From Rhodococcus qingshengii (lineage in GTDB: Bacteria > Actinomycetota > Actinomycetes > Mycobacteriales > Mycobacteriaceae): DNA of 64,000 bases. Positions within the stretch are counted from its first letter, which is position 1, and each line of letters opens with the position of its first letter. The position numbers and the translations under genes are program-made. Positions 49,249 to 58,397 of this stretch are shown piece after piece. The stretch spans positions 31,977-95,976 of the forward strand of contig NZ_JAJNCL010000018.1 of the NCBI RefSeq assembly GCF_021025955.1, written 5' to 3'. Below the pieces are notes generated by a model. The model worked only from the letters and a program-made list of their open reading frames with translations. It did not search any database and had not been told where the DNA came from.

Positions 49249-50460
49249 TCACAACGGCGGTTCGAGTCGCGGGAAGCCTTGTGACAGCTGATCAATCCAG
49301 CGGGCGCGTGCGGCGAGAATATCGCGGTTCCGAGACGCCGATTGGGCGGCGACGTGCGAAAGTAACTCGCGAAGTCGGTCCAGAACGAGCGGCGAGTTCG
49401 ATGCAGAGGCTATGACGTCGTCCAGTCCGGTTCGCACGAAGGTCGCGAAGTCGGGCAGCGGAATCACCACGCGCAGTTCACCACGCTGGTCGAGGGCCCG
49501 GATCGAATCTGCGCGTATGGCGGCCACCCGCGAGAGGAGGTCCTCGATCTCGTCCAGAGCCTGGACGGCCGTCGCAGGATCGTTGATCGCGGGTGAGAGC
49601 GCTCTGAGTGCGATGTCAGCCAACAACCGAATCGCGAGTATGGGGTCCTGGGTGAAGGTTCGCTCACTCCCACTGACCAAGGCGTCGAGGATCGCGTCGG
49701 CGGGAATGGTTTCGCCGTAGACATCGGCAAGCGACAATCCGTCTCGCAGCGTGGTACCCGGAGACACTCGGAGGACCACCACGGATCGGCAAGTCCGAGC
49801 GCTCTGCAGCAGATCTTCGACGAGGATCTGCTGCAGAACGGCCGGCGGTCGATGCCACTCGATGGTCGTGATCACCGGAAGTGTTGGTAGAGGAGGCAAC
49901 TCCCGATCGGTGTCGGGGTACACGGATTCGAAGACTGCTCGTCCACGGCTCGAGATTGAGGCCAGTACCGGAGCCAACTGGATGGCCGAGAAGGCACGCA
50001 ACTGGAGCAGCCGGATCAGCGTCAACGTGGCCAAGAGTGCCAGCACTGCGAGACCGGGCACGACCACGGACACATCCGTTTCGCTGCTGATGGCGAGCGC
50101 TGCCGTGATGTCGAAAACCGACTGGCCTATCGCGAAGGCAAACGTCCGCCACACGAGGGGGTCGTCGCGGAACAACAACAAGCGGGGGGTGAAGGTGGTC
50201 GCGGCCCATTGGACGACGAGGAACAGCAGCGAGAAGATCACTGCGACTACACCCAATAACCCCAGTCCGAGGGCAACGAGCATTTCGCTGACCTGACGGG
50301 CGGGGATCGTCGGGCCGCTCCGGATATACGGCATCAACAGTCCGGTAGCCAGTCCTACGACGACGCACAGGATCTGGGTTAGGCCGGCACGCACACGGCG
50401 CCGGGGGATGAGGAAGGCATGCCCTATCGGGGTGGGAGCGAAACGTCCGGGCGGATCCAC
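49249..50460 (-). CDS. DUF2254 membrane protein
   Basis: A 403-residue protein with four membrane segments in the first 150 residues (25-45, 62-85, 107-122, 131-150) and a large cytoplasmic C-terminal part with the DUF2254 landmarks DPILAIRLLADIALRALSPA and INDPATAVQALDEIEDLL. Function unknown. It lies 82 bases upstream of the KimA-like gene on the same strand. Confidence 0.88.
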   Translation of the reverse strand: MDPPGRFAPTPIGHAFLIPRRRVRAGLTQILCVVVGLATGLLMPYIRSGPTIPARQVSEMLVALGLGLLGVVAVIFSLLFLVVQWAATTFTPRLLLFRDDPLVWRTFAFAIGQSVFDITAALAISSETDVSVVVPGLAVLALLATLTLIRLLQLRAFSAIQLAPVLASISSRGRAVFESVYPDTDRELPPLPTLPVITTIEWHRPPAVLQQILVEDLLQSARTCRSVVVLRVSPGTTLRDGLSLADVYGETIPADAILDALVSGSERTFTQDPILAIRLLADIALRALSPAINDPATAVQALDEIEDLLSRVAAIRADSIRALDQRGELRVVIPLPDFATFVRTGLDDVIASASNSPLVLDRLRELLSHVAAQSASRNRDILAARARWIDQLSQGFPRLEPPL

Positions 50461-50577
50461 ACTTCAAGCCTCCACGCTGCGGCATTGGTGCGCCTTCACC
50501 CGAAACGGATGATGTCGACGTCGTCGTGATCCTGAAACGCTTGAAAGAGCCGTGCGAGAGACAGAAGGCGAGACGTC

Positions 50578-52944
50578 ATGACGGATCCGACAGGCCAGAG
50601 CCGCGCTGTACTACCGATTCCGGATCGACAACATCTTGGTCTGGTGACGTACGACGCGAAGGATCCGGACACCGAGTTTCCGCCGATCACTCCGCTACTA
50701 CCGCCGGCCGGGGCACCCAATGTTCTGGTGGTCCTGTTGGACGACGTGGGATATGGCGCCAGCAGTGCCTTCGGCGGACCAGCGGACACGCCGACTGCTG
50801 AGCGATTGCAAAGTGATGGGCTCACGTACACGCGGTTTCACACGACTGCGCTGTGCGCGCCGACCCGCGCCGCTCTGCTAAGTGGGCGCAACCACCATTC
50901 GGTCGGAATGGGTTCGATCACCGAAACCGCGACCTCGGCTCCTGGCCTTTCCGGTCTGCGCCCGAATACCAAAGCTGCATTACCGATGACGTTGAAACTC
51001 AACGGATACTCGACAGCGCAGTTCGGCAAGTGTCACGAGGTACCGCCGTGGCAAACATCCCCGGTAGGGCCGTTCACATCATGGCCGACGGGAGAAGGCG
51101 GCTTCGAGCACTTCTACGGATTCATCGGCGGGGAGAACAACCAGTATTACCCGGCGCTGTACGAGGGCGTCGCGCCTGTCGAGCCGGACAAGACACCGGA
51201 AGAGGGCTACCACCTCACCGAGGACCTGGCCGACCACGCCATCGACTGGGTTCGGATGCAGAAATCCTTGGCTCCGGACAAGCCGTTCTTCGTCTACTTC
51301 GCTCCCGGCGCTACCCATGCGCCGCACCATGTTCCGAAGGAGTGGGCCGACAAGTACGAGGGCCGGTTCGCCGGAGGTTGGGACGCTCAACGCGAGTCGA
51401 TTCTCGAGCAGCAGAAGCAGCGGGGAGTCGTTCCCGCGGATGCGGTCCTCACCCCGCGCCCTGAGGCCATTCCGGCGTGGGACGACATGAGTGAGGAATT
51501 GAAGCCTGTCCTCGAACGCCAAATGGAAGTCTATGCAGGATTTCTCGAACACACCGACTTCCATGTCGGACGGCTTGTCGATGCGATCGAAGAACTTGGA
51601 GCTCTCGACAACACCCTCGTGTACTACATCATCGGGGACAACGGAGCGTCCGCAGAGGGGACGATCAACGGAGCCTTCAACGAGATGGCCAACTTCAACG
51701 GACTCGCCGCCATCGAGACGCCCGAGTTCATGGCGGAAGTGAAGGACAAGTTCGGCACCAAGGACGCGTACAACCACTATTCCGTGGGGTGGGCGTGGGC
51801 AATGTGTACGCCGTATCAGTGGACGAAACAGGTTGCGTCGCATTGGGGTGGCACTCGCAACGGGACGATCGTGCACTGGCCGGCAGGGATTCGGACCAAG
51901 GGGGAGACACGGTCGCAGTTCACCCACGTCATCGACGTTGCACCGACGATCCTCGAGGTCGCGAAACTACCGGAACCGACCATTGTCAACGGCGTCCAGC
52001 AATCACCCATCGAGGGGACCAGCATGGTCTACACCTTCGACGACGCCGAAGTCGCCGAACGTCACGATCTGCAGTACTTCGAGATGGCCGGCAACCGTGG
52101 GATCTATTACAAGGGTTGGAGTGCGGTCACCAGGCACAGCACTCCGTGGCTCTTCGCGGAGACGCTCCCCGCTCTCGACGACGACGTGTGGGAACTCTAC
52201 GACGGGTCGCAGGATTGGACGCAATCCCAAGATTTGGCCGCCGAAATGCCGGAGAAATTGGCTGCACTGCAACGCTTGTGGTTGATCGAAGCTGTCAAGT
52301 ACAACGTACTTCCGATCGACGACCGTAGGTTCGAGAGGTTCAACCCTCACATCGCGGGGCGTCCGCAGTTGGTATCGGGGAACAGGCAAGTTCTGTTCCC
52401 CGGAATGAAGCGACTGAGCGAGCACAGCGTGCTGAGTATCAAGAACCGATCGTTCAGTGTCACAGCAGCTGTCGACGTCGCGGATGGCGTTACTGCCAAC
52501 GGTGTGATGATCGCGCAGGGAGGCAGGTTCGGCGGCTGGGCGCTCTACGCGCGGGAAGGCCGTGCGAAATTCGTCTACAACCTGCTCGGCATGACCGAGT
52601 TCGTCATCGGTTCCGACGTTGACATACCGGCAGGATCACATCAGATCAGGGCCGAGTTCGCCTACGATGGAGGTGGACTCGCGAGGGGTGGCGGGGTCAC
52701 GATCTATCACGACGGTCGGGAAGTGGGCTCGGGTCGCGTCGAGCAGACCCAACCGATGGTCTTCTCCGCGGACGAGACCACCGACATCGGTGACGACTAC
52801 GGCATGCCTGTCAGTGTCGATTACAGTGGCGCAACCACATTCAACGGCCGTATCGACGTCGTGCAGATCGATGTCGGTGACGACGACCATACCCACCTCA
52901 TCGATCCGGAGGAGGTGGCGCGAGTGGCGGTGTCCAGACAGTGA
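50578..52944 (+). CDS. Type I arylsulfatase
   Basis: A 788-residue sulfatase. The formylglycine motif CAPTR is at 93-97 (LCAPTRAALLSGRN), metal-binding DD at 55-56 (VLLDDVGYG), with a further metal/substrate segment IGDNGASAEG. The long form with a C-terminal beta-domain (about residues 600-780) is the AtsA type of actinobacteria. It has no signal peptide, so it works in the cytoplasm after activation by a formylglycine-generating enzyme. It releases sulfate from aryl or alkyl sulfate esters. A histidine-rich micro-gene follows 47 bases later. Confidence 0.93.
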   Translation: MTDPTGQSRAVLPIPDRQHLGLVTYDAKDPDTEFPPITPLLPPAGAPNVLVVLLDDVGYGASSAFGGPADTPTAERLQSDGLTYTRFHTTALCAPTRAALLSGRNHHSVGMGSITETATSAPGLSGLRPNTKAALPMTLKLNGYSTAQFGKCHEVPPWQTSPVGPFTSWPTGEGGFEHFYGFIGGENNQYYPALYEGVAPVEPDKTPEEGYHLTEDLADHAIDWVRMQKSLAPDKPFFVYFAPGATHAPHHVPKEWADKYEGRFAGGWDAQRESILEQQKQRGVVPADAVLTPRPEAIPAWDDMSEELKPVLERQMEVYAGFLEHTDFHVGRLVDAIEELGALDNTLVYYIIGDNGASAEGTINGAFNEMANFNGLAAIETPEFMAEVKDKFGTKDAYNHYSVGWAWAMCTPYQWTKQVASHWGGTRNGTIVHWPAGIRTKGETRSQFTHVIDVAPTILEVAKLPEPTIVNGVQQSPIEGTSMVYTFDDAEVAERHDLQYFEMAGNRGIYYKGWSAVTRHSTPWLFAETLPALDDDVWELYDGSQDWTQSQDLAAEMPEKLAALQRLWLIEAVKYNVLPIDDRRFERFNPHIAGRPQLVSGNRQVLFPGMKRLSEHSVLSIKNRSFSVTAAVDVADGVTANGVMIAQGGRFGGWALYAREGRAKFVYNLLGMTEFVIGSDVDIPAGSHQIRAEFAYDGGGLARGGGVTIYHDGREVGSGRVEQTQPMVFSADETTDIGDDYGMPVSVDYSGATTFNGRIDVVQIDVGDDDHTHLIDPEEVARVAVSRQ

Positions 52945-52991
52945 TTCCACAGGCACGAGCAGCAGTCACAATCTCCTGAGGGAGGGGCGCA

Positions 52992-53129
52992 ATGCCGACC
53001 GTCATCCGAACCGTTCACGATCTGGTCCGCCACGCGCGCGGGCCGACGCACCATCACCACCATCAATCCGTGCACGAGGCACGGCGAATGCGCGCCCACC
53101 ACATACTGGTCACGCATTCGCTCGCCTGA
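52992..53129 (+). CDS. Histidine-rich micro-protein downstream of arylsulfatase
   Basis: A 45-residue reading frame with a strong GGGAGGGGCGCA ribosome binding site directly before the ATG at 52992. The product has 11 histidines, including HHHHH at residues 20-24, and several arginines, with no signal peptide. It is likely to bind divalent metal. It lies between the arylsulfatase gene and the convergent FAD dehydrogenase gene, seven bases from its stop. Not a known family to me; support is the ribosome binding site, the in-frame length and the striking composition. Confidence 0.6.
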   Translation: MPTVIRTVHDLVRHARGPTHHHHHQSVHEARRMRAHHILVTHSLA

Positions 53130-53135
53130 TTTGGG

Positions 53136-54791
53136 CTACAGGTCGCGCGCCAATGCTCGTCCGGCTGCGCGGCCCGAGAAGATGCAGCCACCGAGGAAGG
53201 TCCCTTCGAGCGCGCTGTAACCGTGGACTCCGCCGCCGCCGAAGCCCGCGACCTCACCGGCCGCGTACAGGCCGTCGAAGACGCTGCCGTCGGCCTTGAT
53301 GACCTGTGAATCCAGGTTGGTTTCCAAGCCGCCGAGAGTCTTGCGGGTGAGCAGGTGCAACCGGACCGCGATCAGTGGGCCGTTCTTGGGGTCCAGGATC
53401 TTGTGCGGCGCAACGACGCGCACGATCTTGTCTGCCAACAGATTACGGGCACCGTGGATGGCAGTGACCTGGAAGTCCTTGCTGTACTTGTTGTCGACTT
53501 CGCGGTCACGGGCGATCATCTCGCGCTCGATGTCCTCGTAGTCGAGGAGCGGTTCGTCGGTGAGGGCGTTCATGCCGTCGACCAGATCGCGAAGATTGGT
53601 GCGCACCACGAAGTCTGCGCCCTTCTGCTTGAACGCCTCGACCGGTCCCGGGGCACCCTTCTTGATTCGTTCGAGAAGGAGCTTGAAGTCGCGGTTGGTG
53701 AAGTCCGGGTTCTGTTCCGATCCCGATAGTGCGAACTCCTTCTCGATGATCTTCTGATCGAGAATGAACCACGTGTACTCGTGGCCGCTGTCCAGGATGT
53801 ACTTGAAGGTCCCCATCGTGTCGAAGCCCGGGAAGTTGGGGACCGGCAGACGCTTGCCGGTGGCGTCGAACCACATCGAGGACGGTCCGGGGATGATGCG
53901 GATTCCGTGGTTCGGCCAGATCGGATTCCAGTTCTGGATGCCTTCGGTGTAGTGCCACATGCGGTCGCGGTTGACGATGTTTCCGCCCGCGGATTCGGTG
54001 ATTTCGAGCATGCGTCCGTCGACGTGCGCGGGCACGCCGGTCAGCATGTGCTTCGGTGCCTTGCCGAGTCGCTCCGGCCAATTCTTCTTCACCAGTTCGT
54101 AGTTGCCGCCGATTCCACCGGAGGTGACCACTACGGCCTGTGCGGCGAACTCGAATTCGCCGACGGGGGTGCGTGAACTCTTCACACCGCGCAGATCACT
54201 GGAAGGTTCGAGGACGGTTCCTCGTACACCCGTGACCGCACCATCGGTCACCACTAATTGATCCACCTGGTGGCGGTGCTTGAATGTGACCAGCCCACGT
54301 TTCTGGGCAGCGATGACCTTGGTCAGGAAAACGTCGACGACGCCAGGTCCGGTGCCCCAGGTGAGGTGGAAGCGCGGCACCGAATTGCCGTGTCCGAGAG
54401 CCATTCCGCGCCCGCGCTCGGCCCAGCCGACGTTGGGCATCAGGCGAAGGCCCAGATCGTGCAGGTACTGACGCTTGTCTCCGGTCGCGAACTCGACGTA
54501 CGCCTTGGCCCACTGACGCGGCCAGTGATCTTCGCGGTCGCGGTCAAATGCGGCGGTGCCCATCCAGTCCTGCATGGCCAACTCGAGGGAGTCCTTGATG
54601 CCGAGTCGGCGTTGTTCGGGGCTGTTCACGAGGAAGAGTCCGCCGAGCGACCAGAATGCCTGCGCTCCGAGGTTGGCCGCGTTCTCCTGTTCCACCACAA
54701 GGACTTTGCGGCCGGCGCGCGTCAGTTCGTAGGTGGCGACCAGTCCCGCCAGCCCTGCCCCGACAACGATGACGTCAGCTTGTTCGCTCAC
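53136..54791 (-). CDS. FAD-binding dehydrogenase (fumarate reductase/ketosteroid dehydrogenase-like flavoprotein)
   Basis: A 551-residue flavoprotein of the FAD_binding_2 superfamily: dinucleotide motif VIVVGAGLAGLVATYELTRA at the start, a substrate/FAD segment GPGVVDVFLTKVIAAQ, and the C-terminal FAD motif DGLYAAGEVAGFGGGGVHGY. It resembles the FAD-binding dehydrogenases that sit near 3-ketosteroid delta1-dehydrogenase in sequence space, but I cannot claim steroid as substrate. The GTG at 54791 overlaps the stop of the upstream TetR gene, so the regulator and the enzyme form an operon. Confidence 0.85.
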   Translation of the reverse strand: MSEQADVIVVGAGLAGLVATYELTRAGRKVLVVEQENAANLGAQAFWSLGGLFLVNSPEQRRLGIKDSLELAMQDWMGTAAFDRDREDHWPRQWAKAYVEFATGDKRQYLHDLGLRLMPNVGWAERGRGMALGHGNSVPRFHLTWGTGPGVVDVFLTKVIAAQKRGLVTFKHRHQVDQLVVTDGAVTGVRGTVLEPSSDLRGVKSSRTPVGEFEFAAQAVVVTSGGIGGNYELVKKNWPERLGKAPKHMLTGVPAHVDGRMLEITESAGGNIVNRDRMWHYTEGIQNWNPIWPNHGIRIIPGPSSMWFDATGKRLPVPNFPGFDTMGTFKYILDSGHEYTWFILDQKIIEKEFALSGSEQNPDFTNRDFKLLLERIKKGAPGPVEAFKQKGADFVVRTNLRDLVDGMNALTDEPLLDYEDIEREMIARDREVDNKYSKDFQVTAIHGARNLLADKIVRVVAPHKILDPKNGPLIAVRLHLLTRKTLGGLETNLDSQVIKADGSVFDGLYAAGEVAGFGGGGVHGYSALEGTFLGGCIFSGRAAGRALARDL

Positions 54792-55453
54792 GACAGCTCC
54801 TCTTCAGATTGGTTGTTCTGGATTATTTCGCTGTAGGACAGCAGAATTCGAGTGAAGACATCGCGACGCAGCGCGAAGGCGGCGTTGGTGTCGGTATCGA
54901 TGAGGCACTGCACGCTCGTGCCGTCGTGAACTGCGACCAACGCTCGTCCCAGCGACGTCGGGTCACCGACGATTGTTCGACCGACATCGCTGAGTGCGGA
55001 CTCCACGATGGGAAGCAGGGTCCGAAGAATTGCGTCTTCACGGTCGGCAAGCGCTTTACGAAGTGCCGGGTTGCGGAGCGCGTGGGCTGTGAATTCTGCG
55101 TTGATCCGGTACCACTGCGGGTCGACCGGAACCACGGTCACGATTCGGGCCACGGCGGAATGGATGTCGACGGCGTTGCCGGCGGTGATCGACTCCGTCG
55201 CCGACCGGAGGTCGGCGAGCATTGCTGCAGATCGCTGCTCCCACATCGCGAAGAACAGTTCGTCGAGTGAATCGAAGTTGGAGTAGAACGCGCCTCTGGA
55301 GTATCCGCCGCGTTCGCAGATCTGCTCGACCGTTGCATGTCCGAGCCCGGATTCGGAGAAGACGTCCGCGGCCGCGTCCAGAAGGCGCTGTCTGGTCTGA
55401 CCACGGCGTTTGGTGACGCGCTTGGCCGGCGAGTTGTCCGTTCCAGTCGTCAT
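54788..55453 (-). CDS. TetR-family transcriptional regulator
   Basis: A 221-residue TetR protein with HTH RRGQTRQRLLDAAADVFSES, then VEQICERGGYSRGAFYSNFD. It is translated with the FAD dehydrogenase (GTGA overlap). The ATG at 55453 is preferred to the earlier in-frame start. A perfect palindrome GATACA-CCGA-TGTATC lies 30 bases upstream (55483-55498), most likely its own operator. Confidence 0.9.
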   Translation of the reverse strand: MTTGTDNSPAKRVTKRRGQTRQRLLDAAADVFSESGLGHATVEQICERGGYSRGAFYSNFDSLDELFFAMWEQRSAAMLADLRSATESITAGNAVDIHSAVARIVTVVPVDPQWYRINAEFTAHALRNPALRKALADREDAILRTLLPIVESALSDVGRTIVGDPTSLGRALVAVHDGTSVQCLIDTDTNAAFALRRDVFTRILLSYSEIIQNNQSEEELS

Positions 55454-55482
55454 CGGCGCCTCCGTCGGGGTGGAACCCAAAC

Positions 55483-55498
55483 GATACACCGATGTATC
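55483..55498. promoter_or_regulatory. TetR-type operator
   Basis: GATACA (55483-55488) and TGTATC (55493-55498) form a perfect dyad with a four-base centre, a classical TetR-family site. Its location just upstream of the TetR/FAD dehydrogenase operon supports autoregulation. Confidence 0.7.
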
Positions 55499-55540
55499 CG
55501 ATGCGTGGGCGTATCTCGATCTGTTCTTCTTCGCAGGTCT

Positions 55541-55590
55541 TTCTATAAATATCTAGTAAATATGCAAGAGATAGAGATATTTAGATATCA
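55541..55590. other. AT-rich island with inverted repeat
   Basis: About 50 bases that are strongly AT-rich in an otherwise GC-rich window. AAATATCT (55547-55554) and AGATATTT (55575-55582) are inverted copies, and GATATC elements follow. It lies after the MFS gene end and upstream of the TetR operon, so it may be a promoter region, a terminator of the transporter gene or a protein-binding site. Confidence 0.5.
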
Positions 55591-55594
55591 TCCA

Positions 55595-56926
55595 CTACAG
55601 GTACAGATCACGCTTCCTGATCGCCGCAGTGGCGACGACGCTGATCGCCGAGGTGGCCACCAGATATCCACATGCCAGCCACGGTGAACCGCCGCTGGCG
55701 CCGATCAGTGCAGTCAGGATCAGAGGAGTGACGCCGGAGGCGTAGATACCCGAGAACTGGTAGACGACGGACAACCCGGTGTACCGGATTTCGGTGGGGT
55801 AGAGGCTCGCGTAGAGCGTTCCCTGGGCGCCGTAGAACAGGGCGTGAATCACTCCGAAGACCACGACCATCGCGACTCCGAAGAGCAGAAGGCTCTCGGT
55901 CCCGAACAGTGCGAAGGCGGGGAAGATCGCAAGGCCGTACGCGGCGATGCCCACGATGTAGACCCGTTGCGGGCCGAACCGATCGGTGAGCAAACCGGAG
56001 AAAGGCAGCAAGATCGCCATCACGACCGCGGCGACTGTGACTACGAGAAGTACGGGAACCTTCTCGAAATGCAGAGTCTTGGTTGCATAAGTGATTGCAA
56101 AGACGCCCCAGGTATTGAAGGCAGCGCCCTCGCCCCAGCGAGACAGCATGCCCAGTACGGTGTTTCGGGCGACCTTTCCTTGGAAGACTTCCTTGAGCGG
56201 TGCGGAGGAGTGTTGTTCGAGGTCGCGAACCGCCTGAAATGCCGGCGTCTCATCCACCTTCAAACGGACCACCAACCCTACGATCACGAGAACCAAGCTC
56301 AGAACAAAGGCGATGCGCCAGCCGAAACGGAGAAACTGGTCGTCGTCGAAGATCGTTTGAAGCAGCGCGAACATTCCTGTGCCCAATGCCAACCCGAGGG
56401 CTAATCCGATCTGCGGGATGCTGCCGAACAGGCCGCGCTTCTTCTCCGGACTGTGTTCCACCGCGAGAAGGACGGCTCCGGCCCACTCACCGCCGAGAGC
56501 AAATCCCTGCAGGATGCGAAGCAGCAGAAGCAGAATCGGTGCCACGACTCCGATCTGGGCGGCAGTTGGAAGAACACCCATGAGCGCCGTCGCGATACCC
56601 ATGATGAACATCGTGAGAGCCAGCGTCTTCTTGCGTCCGATGCGATCGCCGATGTGACCGAACACCACTCCACCGATGGGGCGAACGAGAAAGCCGACCG
56701 CGAAGGTCGCAAAAGAAAGCATCGTCCCGACAAAAGAACTCTGATTCGGGAAGAACAGTTGGTTGAAGACCAGGCTCGCGGCCGTCGCGTAGAGGAAGAA
56801 GTCGTACCACTCGACCGTCGTGCCGAGCAGGCTTGCTGCGACGACGGTTCTCAGTCTGGAACGTCGCTCACCGTCGGTTTCGTTCGAGAACGGTGAATTG
56901 TGCTCGACTTCGGCAAACGTGGTCAT
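55595..56926 (-). CDS. MHS-family MFS transporter
   Basis: A 443-residue metabolite:H+ symporter with 12 membrane segments. MHS signatures are TTVEWYDFFLYATAASLVF in segment 1, the loop GHIGDRIGRKKTLA between segments 2 and 3, and FALGGEWAGAVLLAVEHSP. Relatives import dicarboxylates, shikimate or osmolytes. The ATG at 56926 is chosen, with the transporter core beginning shortly after; the longer frame to 56986 lacks support. Divergent from the sulfonate-type monooxygenase gene. Confidence 0.9.
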   Translation of the reverse strand: MTTFAEVEHNSPFSNETDGERRSRLRTVVAASLLGTTVEWYDFFLYATAASLVFNQLFFPNQSSFVGTMLSFATFAVGFLVRPIGGVVFGHIGDRIGRKKTLALTMFIMGIATALMGVLPTAAQIGVVAPILLLLLRILQGFALGGEWAGAVLLAVEHSPEKKRGLFGSIPQIGLALGLALGTGMFALLQTIFDDDQFLRFGWRIAFVLSLVLVIVGLVVRLKVDETPAFQAVRDLEQHSSAPLKEVFQGKVARNTVLGMLSRWGEGAAFNTWGVFAITYATKTLHFEKVPVLLVVTVAAVVMAILLPFSGLLTDRFGPQRVYIVGIAAYGLAIFPAFALFGTESLLLFGVAMVVVFGVIHALFYGAQGTLYASLYPTEIRYTGLSVVYQFSGIYASGVTPLILTALIGASGGSPWLACGYLVATSAISVVATAAIRKRDLYL

Positions 56927-57083
56927 CGGAGCCCCCGGGTTGCGGTGCAAATTCACGAAGGTATCGCCGGAGCCGAAAGTGGGCACCCATAGCGATCAGG
57001 GTGATTTCAACCCTGTTCTTCCAGGTGGCGTGTGGTTGTAATGACAGAAGAGTTCTGCCTGTTCGTCGACGAAAGGAATCACC

Positions 57084-58247
57084 GTGTCACTGCGCTTCCA
57101 CTGGTTCTTGCCTACTTACGGTGATTCCCGGAATCTGATGGCGGGTGGGCACGGCAGCTCGATGTCCGGTGATCGTCCGGCGACGCTGAAATACCTCAAT
57201 CAGATCGGCGCGGCCGCTGAGACGAACGGTTTCGAAGCCGTCCTCACGCCCACCGGCGCGTGGTGCGAAGACGCATGGCTGACGACGGCGATGATGGTCG
57301 AGACCACCGAGACACTCAAGTTTCTGGTTGCTCTGCGCCCGGGATTGCTCAGCCCCACGCTTGCCGCCCAGATGGCCGCAACCTTCCAATGGCAATCGGG
57401 CGGTCGCCTGCTGCTCAACGTCGTCACCGGCGGGGAGGACCACGAGCAGCGCACCTTCGGTGATTTCCTCGACAAGAACCAGCGGTACGCACGATGCGGC
57501 GAGTTCCTCGACGTGATCCGCCAGCTGTGGTCCGGTAACGGTCCGGTTGATTTTTCCGGTGAGTACGTCAACGTGGAAAAGGCTACGCTGCAGCGTATTC
57601 CGGATCCGGTACCGCCCATCTTCTTCGGCGGATCCTCGCCGGCAGCCGGAACCGTCGCATCGCGTTACGCCGACACCTACCTCACCTGGGGTGAGACGCC
57701 GTCCGCTGTCGCCGCCAAGATCGCCTGGATTCGCGACCTCGCAGAAGTTCAAGGTCGGCACCTCGACTACGGAATCCGTTTGCACGTCATCAGCCGGGAC
57801 ACCTCGGAGCAGGCATGGGCAGAAGCGGATCGGCTGCTCAGCGCGCTCGACCCGGCGACCGTCGAGCAGGCTCAGGCGAGTCTTGCGCGATCCGGCTCCG
57901 AAGGTCAGCGTCGTATGCTGGAATTGCACGGCGGCGGTTCGGCTTACAAGCAGGGCGTCGGAGCAAGGTCGCTGGAAATTGCGCCGAACCTGTGGACCGG
58001 CGTCGGGTTGGTCCGAGGGGGAGCGGGCACCGCATTGGTCGGTTCGCACCAAGAAGTGGCTGATCGGATTGCCGAGTACGCAGCGATCGGTCTGGATCAC
58101 TTCGTACTGTCGGGGTATCCGCATCTCGAAGAGGCGTTTCAGTTCGGTGAGGGCGTGCGTCCGATCCTCGAAAAGCGTGGATTGGTGGCACCGCACGGTT
58201 CGGCCGGCGGACCGGTGCGAACGCCCTTCGTCTCCAGTGGGAACTGA
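57084..58247 (+). CDS. FMNH2-dependent LLM monooxygenase, SsuD/alkanesulfonate-like
   Basis: A 387-residue luciferase-like TIM-barrel enzyme whose length and motifs fit the SsuD/SfnG (alkanesulfonate or dimethylsulfone monooxygenase) group: RFHWFLPTYGDSR at the start, LTPTGAWCEDAW, LLNVVTGGEDHEQ and GTALVGSHQEVADRI. Such enzymes release sulfite from organosulfur compounds when sulfate is scarce. GTG start at 57084 behind AAAGGAATCACC. It is divergent from an MHS transporter and 4 kb from an arylsulfatase, suggesting sulfur scavenging. Confidence 0.85.
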   Translation: MSLRFHWFLPTYGDSRNLMAGGHGSSMSGDRPATLKYLNQIGAAAETNGFEAVLTPTGAWCEDAWLTTAMMVETTETLKFLVALRPGLLSPTLAAQMAATFQWQSGGRLLLNVVTGGEDHEQRTFGDFLDKNQRYARCGEFLDVIRQLWSGNGPVDFSGEYVNVEKATLQRIPDPVPPIFFGGSSPAAGTVASRYADTYLTWGETPSAVAAKIAWIRDLAEVQGRHLDYGIRLHVISRDTSEQAWAEADRLLSALDPATVEQAQASLARSGSEGQRRMLELHGGGSAYKQGVGARSLEIAPNLWTGVGLVRGGAGTALVGSHQEVADRIAEYAAIGLDHFVLSGYPHLEEAFQFGEGVRPILEKRGLVAPHGSAGGPVRTPFVSSGN

Positions 58248-58397
58248 GTCGAACAGCGAGCTCTTCGAGAACGGGACGTTTGTCCCGATCTTTCGGACAT
58301 GACCTCCCGGCGGGACAAATGGGCCATTTCGGGCGCTAGATCCGATCTAGGCTGCGCACTGTTGCCGAACTCAAGGCGCAGTACGAAAGGAACCTCG

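Noticed and set aside
53136..54791. Naming the FAD dehydrogenase as 3-ketosteroid delta1-dehydrogenase (kstD)
   Set aside because: It shares the superfamily fold but I see no decisive active-site evidence and no KstR box upstream; a neutral name is safer.
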